Below, piece by piece: positions 55,751 through 64,000 of a stretch of DNA of 64,000 nucleotides (the first letter of the stretch is position 1; each line of letters begins with the position of its first letter). Position numbers and translations under genes: made by a program. A model generated the notes under the pieces. That model was not told where the DNA came from. It worked only from the letters and a program-made list of their open reading frames with translations, and did not search any database. This DNA is from an uncultured Pelagibacteraceae bacterium (GTDB lineage Bacteria; Pseudomonadota; Alphaproteobacteria; Pelagibacterales; Pelagibacteraceae): the NCBI GenBank assembly GCA_902555435.1, contig CACDRL010000007.1, forward strand, positions 1 through 64,000, written 5' to 3'.

Positions 55751-57439
55751 ATGATGTCTAAAATATTTAAAATCATATTATTAGTAGTGTTATCCTATCA
55801 GACACCTGTTTATTCTAAAAGCACAAGTTTTAATGATTTCAACTCAAGAGATTTATCTAATTATTTTTCAGGTATTATAGCTTATGAAAATAGAGATAAT
55901 TCAGAAGCTTTAAAATATTTTAATTTAAGCAAAGTTTTACTAAACAGCCATGACAATTATTTAAAAAGATATGTTAATTCGCTTGTACTGGAAAACAAAG
56001 TCGCGCAAGCAATTAACGTTGTAAAAAATAACTCAAAAAAAAGTAACTCAGATTTTTTTGATGCGTATATTTTGTTAATAATTGATAGTTTGAAAAAAAA
56101 TGATTTTGATAAAGCTGATGTTTACTTAGATCAAAGTTTGAGATTTCAGGAAGAAAACAGAATTAATTTAGTAATTTTTGAGACTTTAAAGCAGTATATT
56201 TACACTTTTAAAAATAAAAAACTTTTACCTAATAAGAAAAATTTTGGAAACTTATCATTAATAGCTGAGGCATTTCAAAGATGTTATTATAATGATCAAA
56301 GAACCAGCTCTTTATTTTTAAATTTAATTAATAGTCAACAAGGTGATTATTCAAGATATATATTTTTTTATATAAATTATTTTATTCAGAATAAGGAGTT
56401 TGAACAGGCAAAGTCAGTAATTGATCAAATTGATTATATTGGCTCAACACTTTTGTTAACCCAAACCAAAAGCTGGATAGATAATAATAAGTTTAAAAGT
56501 TTTGAAAAAATTTTCTCTTGTAAGAACCACAATGATATAATTAGTGAATTTTTATTTTTGATATCAAATCTTTATTCATCACAAGATAATTTTGAAAAAT
56601 CAAATTTTTATTTAAATTTATCAATATATTTAAATCCAAAATTTGAATTTAATTTATCACTTGTTGCAGAAAACTTCTTTGCAGATGGTGAATATAACAA
56701 GGTAAAAAAAATAGTAACAAAATTTAAAGAGACTGATGAATTTTATTATTGGTTTAGAGTTAAAAAAGAAGCACAAATAATAGTGAAAGAACAAAATTAT
56801 GAAAAAGGCACAAGCTATATTGAGTCTAAGTTTAAAAATATTAAAAAACCTAATCCAAAGATAATTTTTGATTTAGCAAATTTTTACAAAAACTCTAAAA
56901 ATTATGAACTTGCAATTGATTATTACTCAAGATTAATCTCATCACTAGAGGATACCTCTGTAATTAAATCAGATATTTTATATCGAAGAGGTGGAAGTTA
57001 CGAAAGATTAGGTAATTATGAGAAGTCAGATGAGGATTTACTTCATGCTCTTCAGATAAGACCTGATGATGCATATGTACTAAATTATCTTGCTTATTCT
57101 TGGTTAGAACGTGATTACAAAATAGATGAAGCGATGGAAATGTTAAAAATAGCTTATAATTTAAAAAGTAATGATCCCTATATTATTGACTCCATTGGTT
57201 GGGCATTTTTTCTGATTGATGAGTATGAAGAGGCAGAAAAATATTTAAAAAGAGCTGTTGAATTAATGCCAGATGATCCAATAGTAAATGATCATTACGG
57301 AGATATATTGTGGAAGCTAGATCAAAAAATTCAGGCAAGATATTTTTGGAATAGTGTGTTGAGCTTTGATGATGCTGAAGATGATATGAGAGAAAATATA
57401 AACAAAAAATTGATTACTGGCTTAAAATCTATTCAATGA
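55751..57439 (+). CDS. Exported TPR-repeat protein
   Basis: A signal peptide (about residues 1-22, VLSYQTPVYS) is followed by about 540 residues of helical repeats. The clearest tetratricopeptide units are at the C-terminus: LYRRGGSYERLGNYEKSDEDL, SIGWAFFLIDEYEEAEKYL and VNDHYGDILWKL. TPR proteins act as scaffolds for protein complexes; here that would be in the periplasm, possibly at the outer membrane. The precise role is unknown. It overlaps ispE by 4 bp. Confidence 0.82.
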   Translation: MMSKIFKIILLVVLSYQTPVYSKSTSFNDFNSRDLSNYFSGIIAYENRDNSEALKYFNLSKVLLNSHDNYLKRYVNSLVLENKVAQAINVVKNNSKKSNSDFFDAYILLIIDSLKKNDFDKADVYLDQSLRFQEENRINLVIFETLKQYIYTFKNKKLLPNKKNFGNLSLIAEAFQRCYYNDQRTSSLFLNLINSQQGDYSRYIFFYINYFIQNKEFEQAKSVIDQIDYIGSTLLLTQTKSWIDNNKFKSFEKIFSCKNHNDIISEFLFLISNLYSSQDNFEKSNFYLNLSIYLNPKFEFNLSLVAENFFADGEYNKVKKIVTKFKETDEFYYWFRVKKEAQIIVKEQNYEKGTSYIESKFKNIKKPNPKIIFDLANFYKNSKNYELAIDYYSRLISSLEDTSVIKSDILYRRGGSYERLGNYEKSDEDLLHALQIRPDDAYVLNYLAYSWLERDYKIDEAMEMLKIAYNLKSNDPYIIDSIGWAFFLIDEYEEAEKYLKRAVELMPDDPIVNDHYGDILWKLDQKIQARYFWNSVLSFDDAEDDMRENINKKLITGLKSIQ

Positions 57440-58278
57440 AATTAAATTTAAAGTCTCATGCTAAAATCAATTTAGCTCTCAATGTAACAGGTAAAAATAA
57501 ATCATTACATAAAATAGAGAGCATCATTGGTTTTATCGATTTGTATGATGTTATTTCAATCAAAAAAATAAGAGGTGAAAAACATAATATTTTTTTTCAA
57601 GGGAAATTTGCGAAAGGTATTGGAAAAAAAAATACTGTTCAAAAACTTTTTGAAATTCTAGATCGAGAAAGGTTGTTACAAAATCAAAAATTAAAAATTT
57701 CTATAACAAAAAATATTCCTCAAAAAGCTGGACTTGGTGGAGGCTCAATAAATGCTGCAAGTATTTTAAATTTTTTAAATAAAAAAAAGGTAATTAAAAT
57801 TAGTAAAAAAAAAATTTTGAAGGTTTGCTCTGAAATAGGTTCTGATGTTATTCTAGGTATAGAACCGTCTAGCTCAGTTTTACTTTCAAACAATAAAATT
57901 AAGAAATTTTTCAATTGTCCAATTCTAAATATGCTTTTAATAAAGCCCAATTTTGGTTGTGCGACAAAAAAAATTTATTCTAACGTTAGAAATTTTACAA
58001 AACCAAAATTTAATAACCCAAAAAAGAATATGTTTGGTTATAAATTTTTAAAAAATCAAAGTAATGCCCTGGAGGATATTGCTATTTCAAAATACCCACA
58101 ACTGAAAAAGATTAAGTTATTTTTAGAAAAGACTAATAATCCTGAGTTTGTAAGAATGACTGGGTCTGGATCTACAGTTATTGCATTCTATCAATCAGTC
58201 AAAGACTGTAATTTAGCGAAAGTACAATTTAAGAGGAAATTTAATAATTGTTGGTTGAATGTATCAAAAACTATATAA
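57436..58278 (+). CDS. ispE: 4-diphosphocytidyl-2-C-methyl-D-erythritol kinase
   Basis: IspE is a GHMP kinase of the MEP isoprenoid pathway. The N-terminus SHAKINLALNVTGKN is typical, the ATP-binding motif is IPQKAGLGGGSINAAS near residue 95, SEIGSDV follows, and the third motif is MTGSGSTVIAF. It is 280 residues and complete. With ispH in this window it shares the pathway that feeds the carotenoid genes. tRNA-Gln follows 34 bp downstream. Confidence 0.94.
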   Translation: MKLNLKSHAKINLALNVTGKNKSLHKIESIIGFIDLYDVISIKKIRGEKHNIFFQGKFAKGIGKKNTVQKLFEILDRERLLQNQKLKISITKNIPQKAGLGGGSINAASILNFLNKKKVIKISKKKILKVCSEIGSDVILGIEPSSSVLLSNNKIKKFFNCPILNMLLIKPNFGCATKKIYSNVRNFTKPKFNNPKKNMFGYKFLKNQSNALEDIAISKYPQLKKIKLFLEKTNNPEFVRMTGSGSTVIAFYQSVKDCNLAKVQFKRKFNNCWLNVSKTI

Positions 58279-58312
58279 ATTTATTTTTTTTGTGTTATAG
58301 GAATTATTATAT

Positions 58313-58386
58313 TGGGGCGTAGCCAAGCGGTAAGGCACGGGTTTTTGGTACCTGCATCCTAGGTTCGAATCCTAGCGCCCCAGCCA
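58313..58386 (+). tRNA. tRNA-Gln (anticodon UUG)
   Basis: A full cloverleaf can be drawn: acceptor TGGGGCG pairs with CGCCCCA, the D-arm is AGCCAAGCGGTAAGGC, the anticodon stem CGGGT/ACCTG encloses loop TTTTGGT with anticodon TTG, and the T-arm is CTAGG-TTCGAAT-CCTAG. Discriminator G and an encoded CCA complete the 74-nt gene. The leading U at position 1 is characteristic of tRNA-Gln. It reads CAA and probably CAG. Confidence 0.96.
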
Positions 58387-58391
58387 TACAT

Positions 58392-59666
58392 ATGGATAAA
58401 TTTTTAGATAAAATTTTTTTTAGATCCAAAAACCTTAATTATATCAGTGAAAATATAAAAAATATTTCAGAGAATACTCCTGCAAAAAAAATTTTTGATG
58501 CAATCAACAATTATTCTGAAAATAGCGAATTAAGATTTGTTGGTGGATGTATTAGGAAAATTATAAATCGAGAAGAGGTAGATGACATTGATTTAGCAAC
58601 TAACCTGACCCCAGATGAAGCTTGTGAGGCATTAAATAAACATCAAATTAAATTTTTTGAATCTGGTAAAGAACACGGCACGATAACTGCAGTAATAAAT
58701 GAACAAAATTACGAAATTACTTCACTTAGAAAAGACGTTGCGACAGATGGAAGGCATGCAAAAGTTGAATTTACTTCAGATTGGAAAGAAGATTCAAAAA
58801 GAAGAGATTTTACTATTAATGCTATTTACTCTGATAATTTAGGAAATTTATTTGATCCACAAAATGGTAAGCTAGATTTAGAGAAAGGTGTTTTAAAATT
58901 TATTGGAGATCCTGAAAAAAGAATTCAAGAGGATTATTTAAGAATATTAAGATACTTTCGCTTTCATATTAATTACTCAAATGAAAATCATAAAATAGAG
59001 ATAATTAAAATATTTAAAAAAAATATCAAAGGCATTTCAAACTTATCTTCTGAAAGATTATTGGATGAATTTAAAAAGATAGTTAAATCAAAAAATTTTC
59101 TCAAATTACTTGAGAATCAGCAAAGTTTAGAAATATTAGAAATAGTATTTCCACAATTTAAAAATATTAATCATTTTAAGAAGCTAAATTCATTCAGTTC
59201 TAAAGTTATTAGCAACTTTGACTTTATTTTTGTAATTGCATTACTGATTATTGATGAAACAGACAATACTGATTATTTTATTTACAAATTTAAAATCTCA
59301 AAAAAAGATCAAAAGAGGCTCAAATTAATTCATTATTTTTTCAAAGAAAAAGTGAATATTAAAAGCTTTACAGAAAAAAACTTTAATAAAATATTTTACT
59401 ATAATGGTAGACAAGCTGTAATTGATATAATTAATTTTAAATTGTTCTATTTAAGCAAGGTAGAGAATAAATTATTAAAATTACTTAAAATTTATAAAAA
59501 TAAAACTTTGCCTGAATTAAAAATCGGAGCAAATATTTTAATGTCTAAGTATAAAATTCCTGAGGGTAAAATTTTAGGTAATAAGTTAAAACTTATAGAA
59601 GAAACCTGGGTTCAAAATGGATTTCAAATTTCAGATAAACAGGTTGAAAAAATTGTAAAAAGTTAA
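58392..59666 (+). CDS. cca: CCA tRNA nucleotidyltransferase/poly(A) polymerase family
   Basis: A class II nucleotidyltransferase of 424 residues. The head has [23 protein letters not shown], with the catalytic DxD and a Lys where the family's GGxVRD has Asp. Then come the [10 protein letters not shown] and [10 protein letters not shown] motifs, [10 protein letters not shown] and the [12 protein letters not shown] helix. It repairs or adds the CCA end of tRNAs. It starts 5 bp after tRNA-Gln, whose CCA is encoded, so both may share a transcript. Its stop interlocks with greA on TTAA (59663-59666). Confidence 0.9.
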   Translation: MDKFLDKIFFRSKNLNYISENIKNISENTPAKKIFDAINNYSENSELRFVGGCIRKIINREEVDDIDLATNLTPDEACEALNKHQIKFFESGKEHGTITAVINEQNYEITSLRKDVATDGRHAKVEFTSDWKEDSKRRDFTINAIYSDNLGNLFDPQNGKLDLEKGVLKFIGDPEKRIQEDYLRILRYFRFHINYSNENHKIEIIKIFKKNIKGISNLSSERLLDEFKKIVKSKNFLKLLENQQSLEILEIVFPQFKNINHFKKLNSFSSKVISNFDFIFVIALLIIDETDNTDYFIYKFKISKKDQKRLKLIHYFFKEKVNIKSFTEKNFNKIFYYNGRQAVIDIINFKLFYLSKVENKLLKLLKIYKNKTLPELKIGANILMSKYKIPEGKILGNKLKLIEETWVQNGFQISDKQVEKIVKS

Positions 59667-60139
59667 ATATATTTAACGTCTTTAATTTCAAAATTCTTTG
59701 TCCCAGATGGGGTACTTATTTCTACAAGATCACTTTTATTTTTGCCTATTAATCCTTTTCCAATTGGGGACTGAAAGAAAATTAATTTTTGTTTTAAGTC
59801 AGCTTCATCTTTTCCAACAATTTTATAGTTTATTTTTTCCCCACTATCTAAGTCTTCTAAATGTACAGTTGATCCAAAAATTACTTTACCCTCATTATTT
59901 AATTTAGTTACATCAATTACATTAGCTCTGGCTATTATGTCGTTTATTTCAGTAATCCTACCTTCATTATGAGACTGTTCTTCCTTTGCAGCATGATATT
60001 CGGCATTTTCTTTTAGATCTCCATGTGATCTTGCTTCAGCAATTGCGGCAACTATTTCAGGTCTTTTCTTTTCTTTTAAAAAAATAAGCTCTTCCTCTAA
60101 TTTTTTTAAACCATTTAAAGTTATAGGTTCTTTTTCCAT
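59663..60139 (-). CDS. greA: Transcription elongation factor GreA
   Basis: GreA rescues backtracked RNA polymerase by stimulating transcript cleavage. The N-terminal coiled coil holds the acidic tip pattern in [21 protein letters not shown], and the C-terminal domain has [15 protein letters not shown]-type residues ([14 protein letters not shown]). The 158-residue length is standard. It lies 3 bp after hemF on the minus strand. Confidence 0.96.
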   Translation of the reverse strand: MEKEPITLNGLKKLEEELIFLKEKKRPEIVAAIAEARSHGDLKENAEYHAAKEEQSHNEGRITEINDIIARANVIDVTKLNNEGKVIFGSTVHLEDLDSGEKINYKIVGKDEADLKQKLIFFQSPIGKGLIGKNKSDLVEISTPSGTKNFEIKDVKYI

Positions 60140-60142
60140 TTT

Positions 60143-60970
60143 TTATTTCCATTTTGCTAAAGGAGGTAACGACATTAAAATTCCTTCAACATTACCACCA
60201 GTTTGTAATCCAAATTTAGTTCCTCTGTCATACAGTAAATTAAATTCTGCGTAACGACCTCTCTTAATATACTGCTTCTCTTTTTCTTTTAAAGACCATT
60301 TTTTCTTAATTTTTTTTCTAATAATTTCATTAAAGATCATTTGAAAGGTAATCCCAACATCTCTTACAAATTTAAAATCTTTTTCGAAATTATTATCTTT
60401 GTAATCAAAAAAAATTCCCCCAATTCCTCTAGCTTCTTTTCTGTGGGGTAAATAAAAATATTCATCGCACCATTTCTTATATTTTTTATAATAATTTTTA
60501 TTATGTTGATCACACATTAACTTCAAAGTTTTATGAAATTTATTCTTTTCATTATCATCTTTGATGGTTGGGGTTACATCCATTCCCCCTCCAAACCAGT
60601 TTTTTTGAGTACTGATATATCTTGTATTAAAATGCATAGCAGGAATGTGTGGATTTTGCATATGCATAACTATTGAAATTCCTGAAGCCCAAAATCTAGG
60701 GTCTTTCTCAGCTCCTGGTATATTTTTTTGAAATTTTTTAGGAAATTTTCCATATACTTTTGAAAAATTTACTCCAACTTTTTCAAAAATTTTTCCATTT
60801 TTTAAAATTCTATATTCACCACCACCTTCATCTTTTTTAGAGTTTCTTTTCCAAGAAGTTGATTCAAATTTAATTTTGTTATTTTCCAATTCAAGTATGT
60901 CATTACAAATTGCATTTTGTAGTAATTTGAACCAATTGCTTGTTAGGTCTTTTTTAATTGAATTGTTCAT
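60143..60970 (-). CDS. hemF: Oxygen-dependent coproporphyrinogen III oxidase
   Basis: HemF converts coproporphyrinogen III to protoporphyrinogen IX using oxygen. Motifs are GGGEYRIL, GISIVMHMQNPHIPAMHFNTRY, WFGGGMDVTP, the KKWCDEYFYLPHRKEARGIGG signature, and a C-terminal NLLYDRGTKFGLQTGGNVE. It is 275 residues, complete. It supplies heme to the bc1 and oxidase systems encoded nearby. It begins 2 bp after trmL. Confidence 0.96.
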   Translation of the reverse strand: MNNSIKKDLTSNWFKLLQNAICNDILELENNKIKFESTSWKRNSKKDEGGGEYRILKNGKIFEKVGVNFSKVYGKFPKKFQKNIPGAEKDPRFWASGISIVMHMQNPHIPAMHFNTRYISTQKNWFGGGMDVTPTIKDDNEKNKFHKTLKLMCDQHNKNYYKKYKKWCDEYFYLPHRKEARGIGGIFFDYKDNNFEKDFKFVRDVGITFQMIFNEIIRKKIKKKWSLKEKEKQYIKRGRYAEFNLLYDRGTKFGLQTGGNVEGILMSLPPLAKWK

Positions 60971-60972
60971 AT

Positions 60973-61431
60973 TTATATAAAATTATTTTGTCTTAAACTT
61001 TCAGACAAAACTATTGCAACTGAGGACGCTATATTTAAAGATCTTGCTTTTTCACTCATGGGAATTTTTAAACGATCACTAATTAGCTTATGAACCTTTT
61101 CAGGGACCCCAGCGCTCTCTCTTCCAAATAAAATCGTATCATCGGCTTTAAAATTAAATTTAGTATAATTTATAGAACCCTTGGTTGTCATTAAAACAAT
61201 CCTTTGATTCTTTTTTTCTTCAAAAAAATGTTCTGCACTTTGGTAAAATTTTATTTTATTATAGTCCATGTAATCCATGACAACTCTTTTAAACCTTTTG
61301 TCAGTTAATAAAAATCCACATGGCTCAATAATTTCTAATTCAGCTCCTAAACAGGCGCATGTTCTTATAATCGCAGCTGTATTCTGTGGAATATCAGGCT
61401 CGTATAGTGAAATTTTAGGTCTAGGTTTCAT
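60973..61431 (-). CDS. trmL: tRNA (cytidine34-2'-O)-methyltransferase
   Basis: TrmL is a small SPOUT methyltransferase that modifies the wobble base of tRNA-Leu. The N-terminus reads LYEPDIPQNTAAIIRTCACLG, the middle FGRESAGVPEKVH, and the C-terminal knot is IPMSEKARSLNIASSVAIVL. It is 152 residues. It is divergent from petA across a 91-bp spacer that must hold both promoters. Confidence 0.93.
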   Translation of the reverse strand: MKPRPKISLYEPDIPQNTAAIIRTCACLGAELEIIEPCGFLLTDKRFKRVVMDYMDYNKIKFYQSAEHFFEEKKNQRIVLMTTKGSINYTKFNFKADDTILFGRESAGVPEKVHKLISDRLKIPMSEKARSLNIASSVAIVLSESLRQNNFI

Positions 61432-61522
61432 CCTTAATGTGTCATTCTTTCAGTAGAAAAATTACTTTTATCTTATAAGAAATCGTATATTAAATTAATT
61501 TTTTAACAAAAAATTATTAAAA

Positions 61523-62032
61523 ATGTCAGATAAAAAGCCAAAAAGAAGAGAGTTTTTATTTACAGCAACCACAGCTGTAGGTGCCGTTGGAGCAGCAGCA
61601 GTAGTGTGGCCCATGGTAGATCAAATGAACCCAGATGCTTCAGTTAAAGCATTAGCAAGTACAGAGGTTGATGTAAGTTCAGTTAAACCTGGAAATACAA
61701 TTACAGTTCTGTGGAGAGGAAAACCAGTTTTCATTAGAAGAAGAACAAAAGAAGAGATCGAAGAAGCAAGATCTGTAAAAATGGAGGAATTAATTCATCC
61801 AGAAAAAGATGAGGATAGAGCAAAAAATCCTGAATGGTTAGTGATGGTAGGAGTCTGTACTCATTTAGGATGTGTACCTTTGAATGACAAAGGTGATTAT
61901 AATGGATGGTTTTGTCCATGTCACGGTTCTCACTATGATACATCTGGAAGAATTAGAAAAGGACCAGCTCCTTGGAATATGGAAGTTCCTAAATATGAAT
62001 TCGTGAATGCAAACACAATTAAAATAGGATAG
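61523..62032 (+). CDS. petA: Ubiquinol-cytochrome c reductase Rieske iron-sulfur subunit
   Basis: The 169-residue protein has a twin-arginine type leader ([12 protein letters not shown]) and one membrane anchor. The 2Fe-2S ligands are in CTHLGCVPL and [10 protein letters not shown] (two Cys and two His). It passes electrons from ubiquinol to cytochrome c1 in the bc1 complex. It ends in TAG and is 7 bp before petB. Confidence 0.97.
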   Translation: MSDKKPKRREFLFTATTAVGAVGAAAVVWPMVDQMNPDASVKALASTEVDVSSVKPGNTITVLWRGKPVFIRRRTKEEIEEARSVKMEELIHPEKDEDRAKNPEWLVMVGVCTHLGCVPLNDKGDYNGWFCPCHGSHYDTSGRIRKGPAPWNMEVPKYEFVNANTIKIG

Positions 62033-62039
62033 TAAATTT

Positions 62040-63302
62040 ATGAGTGATCACGATTATAAACCTAAATCTAAAGTTGGTCAGTGGTTTAATGATAGATTAC
62101 CGTTACTAACTCTTGCAAATCATTTAACAGATTATCCTACTCCAAAAAATTTAAATTACTGGTGGACATTTGGTGGAATTTTGACTTTTTGCCTAATCAC
62201 ACAAATCATAACAGGATTAACTCTAGCTATGCATTACATTGCTCATGCTGACATGGCATTTGAAAGTGTTGAACATATAATGAGAGATGTGAACTACGGA
62301 TGGTTAATTAGATATATACATGCAAATGGTGCATCAATGTTTTTTCTTGCAGTTTATATTCATATTTTTAGATCGTTATTTTATGGATCTTACAAATCTC
62401 CAAGAGAAATTATTTGGATTTTAGGAATAGTAATTTACCTGTTAATGATGGCAGCTGCATTCATGGGTTATGTTTTGCCTTGGGGACAAATGAGTTTCTG
62501 GGGAGCAACTGTTATTACAAATTTATTTAGTGCAATACCATTAGTAGGAGAGGGAATTGTAACATGGTTGTGGGGTGGGTACTCAGTTGATAACCCAACT
62601 TTAACAAGATTTTTTACTTTGCACTACTTAATTCCTTTTTTAATTTTAGGTCTTGTAGTTTTACATATATGGGCTCTGCATGTTCCTGGAAATAATAATC
62701 CAGTTGGTATTGATATTAAAAAACCTTCTAAGGATACTGTCCCATTCCATCCATACATTGTTATTAAAGATGGTTTTGCATTACTAATGTTCATGATTGT
62801 TTTTGCATTTTTTGTTTTTTATACGCCTAATATTTTAGGACATGCAGATAATTACATAGAGGCAAATCCTATGGTAACTCCAGCTCATATAGTTCCAGAA
62901 TGGTATTTGTTACCTTTTTATGCAATATTAAGATCAGTGCCAGATAAACTTCTTGGAGTAGTTGCAATGTTGTCTGCAATTTTAATACTTGCAGCTTTAC
63001 CTTGGTTAGATACTTCAAAAATTAGATCAGCAGTGTTTAGACCGTTATACAAACAATTTTATTGGATTTTAGTAGCAGACGTTTTAATTTTAGGTTACGT
63101 AGGGGCAATGCCTGCAGAAGGCCTTTATTTATTAATAGCAAGAGTAGCCACTGCCTATTATTTCTTACATTTTTTAGTTATTCTCCCTGTGCTAGGATTT
63201 AAAGAGAGAACATTACCTGTTCCACTAAGTATAACGGAACCTATTTTAGGTGGATCACCAAACTTAGCAGCAGCAAGACACAGAGAAAGTAAAATAAAAT
63301 AA
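62040..63302 (+). CDS. petB: Cytochrome b of the bc1 complex
   Basis: The 420-residue membrane subunit has eight helices and four heme-ligating His, with segments [53 protein letters not shown] and the Qo-site [13 protein letters not shown] (PEWY motif). It is the ubiquinol oxidation/reduction core. It lies between petA and petC in the order usual for alphaproteobacteria. Confidence 0.98.
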   Translation: MSDHDYKPKSKVGQWFNDRLPLLTLANHLTDYPTPKNLNYWWTFGGILTFCLITQIITGLTLAMHYIAHADMAFESVEHIMRDVNYGWLIRYIHANGASMFFLAVYIHIFRSLFYGSYKSPREIIWILGIVIYLLMMAAAFMGYVLPWGQMSFWGATVITNLFSAIPLVGEGIVTWLWGGYSVDNPTLTRFFTLHYLIPFLILGLVVLHIWALHVPGNNNPVGIDIKKPSKDTVPFHPYIVIKDGFALLMFMIVFAFFVFYTPNILGHADNYIEANPMVTPAHIVPEWYLLPFYAILRSVPDKLLGVVAMLSAILILAALPWLDTSKIRSAVFRPLYKQFYWILVADVLILGYVGAMPAEGLYLLIARVATAYYFLHFLVILPVLGFKERTLPVPLSITEPILGGSPNLAAARHRESKIK

Positions 63303-63303
63303 A

Positions 63304-64000
63304 GTGAAAAAGTTATTTAAATTAATTTTAATACTTTCATTTTTTTCTCTAAATAGCTCTCAAACTTTTGCTGCAGAAAAAGTAGATTATCTTAAAACAG
63401 ATTGGAGTTTTAAAGGTCTTTTTGGAAAATTTGATAGGGCAACTCTTCAAAGAGGATATCAAGTTTATACTGAAGTTTGTGCTTCTTGCCATTCAATGAA
63501 ATATTTGAGCTACAGAAATTTATCAGAAGAGGGTGGGCCAGAGTTTTCAGAGGCAGCTGCAAAAGCAATTGCTGCTTCTTTTGAGGTTAAAGACGGACCA
63601 AATGCTGATGGTGAAATGTTCACTAGACCTGGAAAGCTTTCAGATAAATTTGTAATGCCATACGACAATGTCAAAGCTGCGCAAGCAGCCAATGGAGGAG
63701 CGTATCCACCAGACATGTCTGTTTTAGTTAAAGCTAGAGGCGGTGGAGTTGATTATATTTATTCTTTACTTCAAGGTTATGAAGATCCACCAAGTGGAGT
63801 AACTTTGGATGATGGAGTTTACTATAACAAATATATGTATGGTAATAAGATTAGAATGGCAGCACCATTATCAGATGGAATAGTAGAGTATGGCGATGGC
63901 ACTAATGCGTCTGTTGAGCAGATGTCAAAAGATGTAACAACATTTTTAATGTGGGCCGCAGAGCCTCACTTAGAAGCAAGGCACCAAATGGGATTTAAAG
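63304..64000 (+). CDS. petC: Cytochrome c1, 3' end outside window
   Basis: Starting from GTG 63304 (1 bp after the petB stop) the frame is open to the window edge, 232 residues so far. A signal peptide (to about residue 22, QTFAAEK) precedes the heme-binding VCASCHSMKYLSYRN (CxxCH near residue 60). GAYPPDMS, DYIYSLLQGYEDPP and MAAPLSDG (a candidate Met ligand) match cytochrome c1. The C-terminal membrane anchor is not yet reached. Confidence 0.95.
   Translation, partial: MKKLFKLILILSFFSLNSSQTFAAEKVDYLKTDWSFKGLFGKFDRATLQRGYQVYTEVCASCHSMKYLSYRNLSEEGGPEFSEAAAKAIAASFEVKDGPNADGEMFTRPGKLSDKFVMPYDNVKAAQAANGGAYPPDMSVLVKARGGGVDYIYSLLQGYEDPPSGVTLDDGVYYNKYMYGNKIRMAAPLSDGIVEYGDGTNASVEQMSKDVTTFLMWAAEPHLEARHQMGFK

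Noticed and set aside
63510-63716. 68-codon ORF on the minus strand inside petC
   Set aside because: It is a shadow of the cytochrome c1 frame, which continues open to the window edge.

Overview
The window is very AT-rich and extremely gene-dense. Nearly every base lies in an intact housekeeping gene, intergenic gaps are usually 0-60 bp, and stop/start overlaps (ATGA, TAATG) are frequent. Gene content and order are alphaproteobacterial: ccrM next to mutY-DUF721-dsbA-smc, an F0 operon with a separate b' subunit, the ctaC-D-B-G-E/surf1 oxidase operon, petABC, and a BamF-like DUF3035 lipoprotein. Together with carotenoid/retinal genes (crtI-crtB-crtY-blh) and the small streamlined genome style, this points to a marine SAR11 ('Candidatus Pelagibacter'-type) bacterium. 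That assignment is inference; no rRNA is present. No IS element, prophage, CRISPR array or integrase was seen.

Layout. 1-8.8 kb: 3' end of a coiled-coil protein, small membrane proteins, tldD/pmbA with an overlapping FAD oxidoreductase, a YczE-type membrane protein and typA. 8.8-13 kb: an acyltransferase-3/SGNH protein and groES-groEL behind a recognisable alphaproteobacterial heat-shock promoter. 13-19.5 kb: a plus-strand run HAD-ribF-ileS-lspA-DUF3035-pgi. 19.5-29.4 kb: rsmD, purD, a lipid A/Kdo block (acyltransferase, lpxK, waaA, msbA), ubiA, a quinone oxidoreductase and a pirin. 29.4-29.7 kb: the most RNA-like intergenic region, with a TTGACA promoter and a T-tailed terminator defining a candidate small RNA. 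30.3-38.5 kb: rsmE, the cytochrome c oxidase operon, thrC and a peroxiredoxin. 38.5-51.2 kb: a long minus-strand series dciA-like, dsbA-like, smc, atpI-B-E-F'-F, crtI-crtB-crtY-blh, ispH, thrB, rnhA. 51.2-58.3 kb: mutY, an FAD monooxygenase, ccrM, rnhB, a family-4-like UDG, a TPR protein and ispE. 58.3-64 kb: tRNA-Gln(UUG), cca, greA, hemF, trmL and petA-petB-petC (petC cut by the right edge).

How the genes fit together. Energy metabolism dominates: the bc1 complex and the cta oxidase generate proton motive force, and the F0 sector uses it. The crt/blh genes make retinal, the chromophore of proteorhodopsin, and run directly into ispH, which supplies isoprenoid precursors; ispE of the same pathway is also here. 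Neither a rhodopsin gene nor crtE lies in the window. A second theme is DNA maintenance (ccrM, mutY, UDG, rnhA, rnhB, smc).

Most notable observations: an in-frame amber codon splits the otherwise well-formed ATP synthase b' gene; a candidate small RNA at about 29465-29551 can form two mutually exclusive hairpins; SMC is only 857 residues with no recognisable hinge; the UDG lacks most of its family's Fe-S cysteines; three GANTC sites cluster just upstream of ccrM; and half of the convergent gene pairs interlock on a palindromic stop tetranucleotide.
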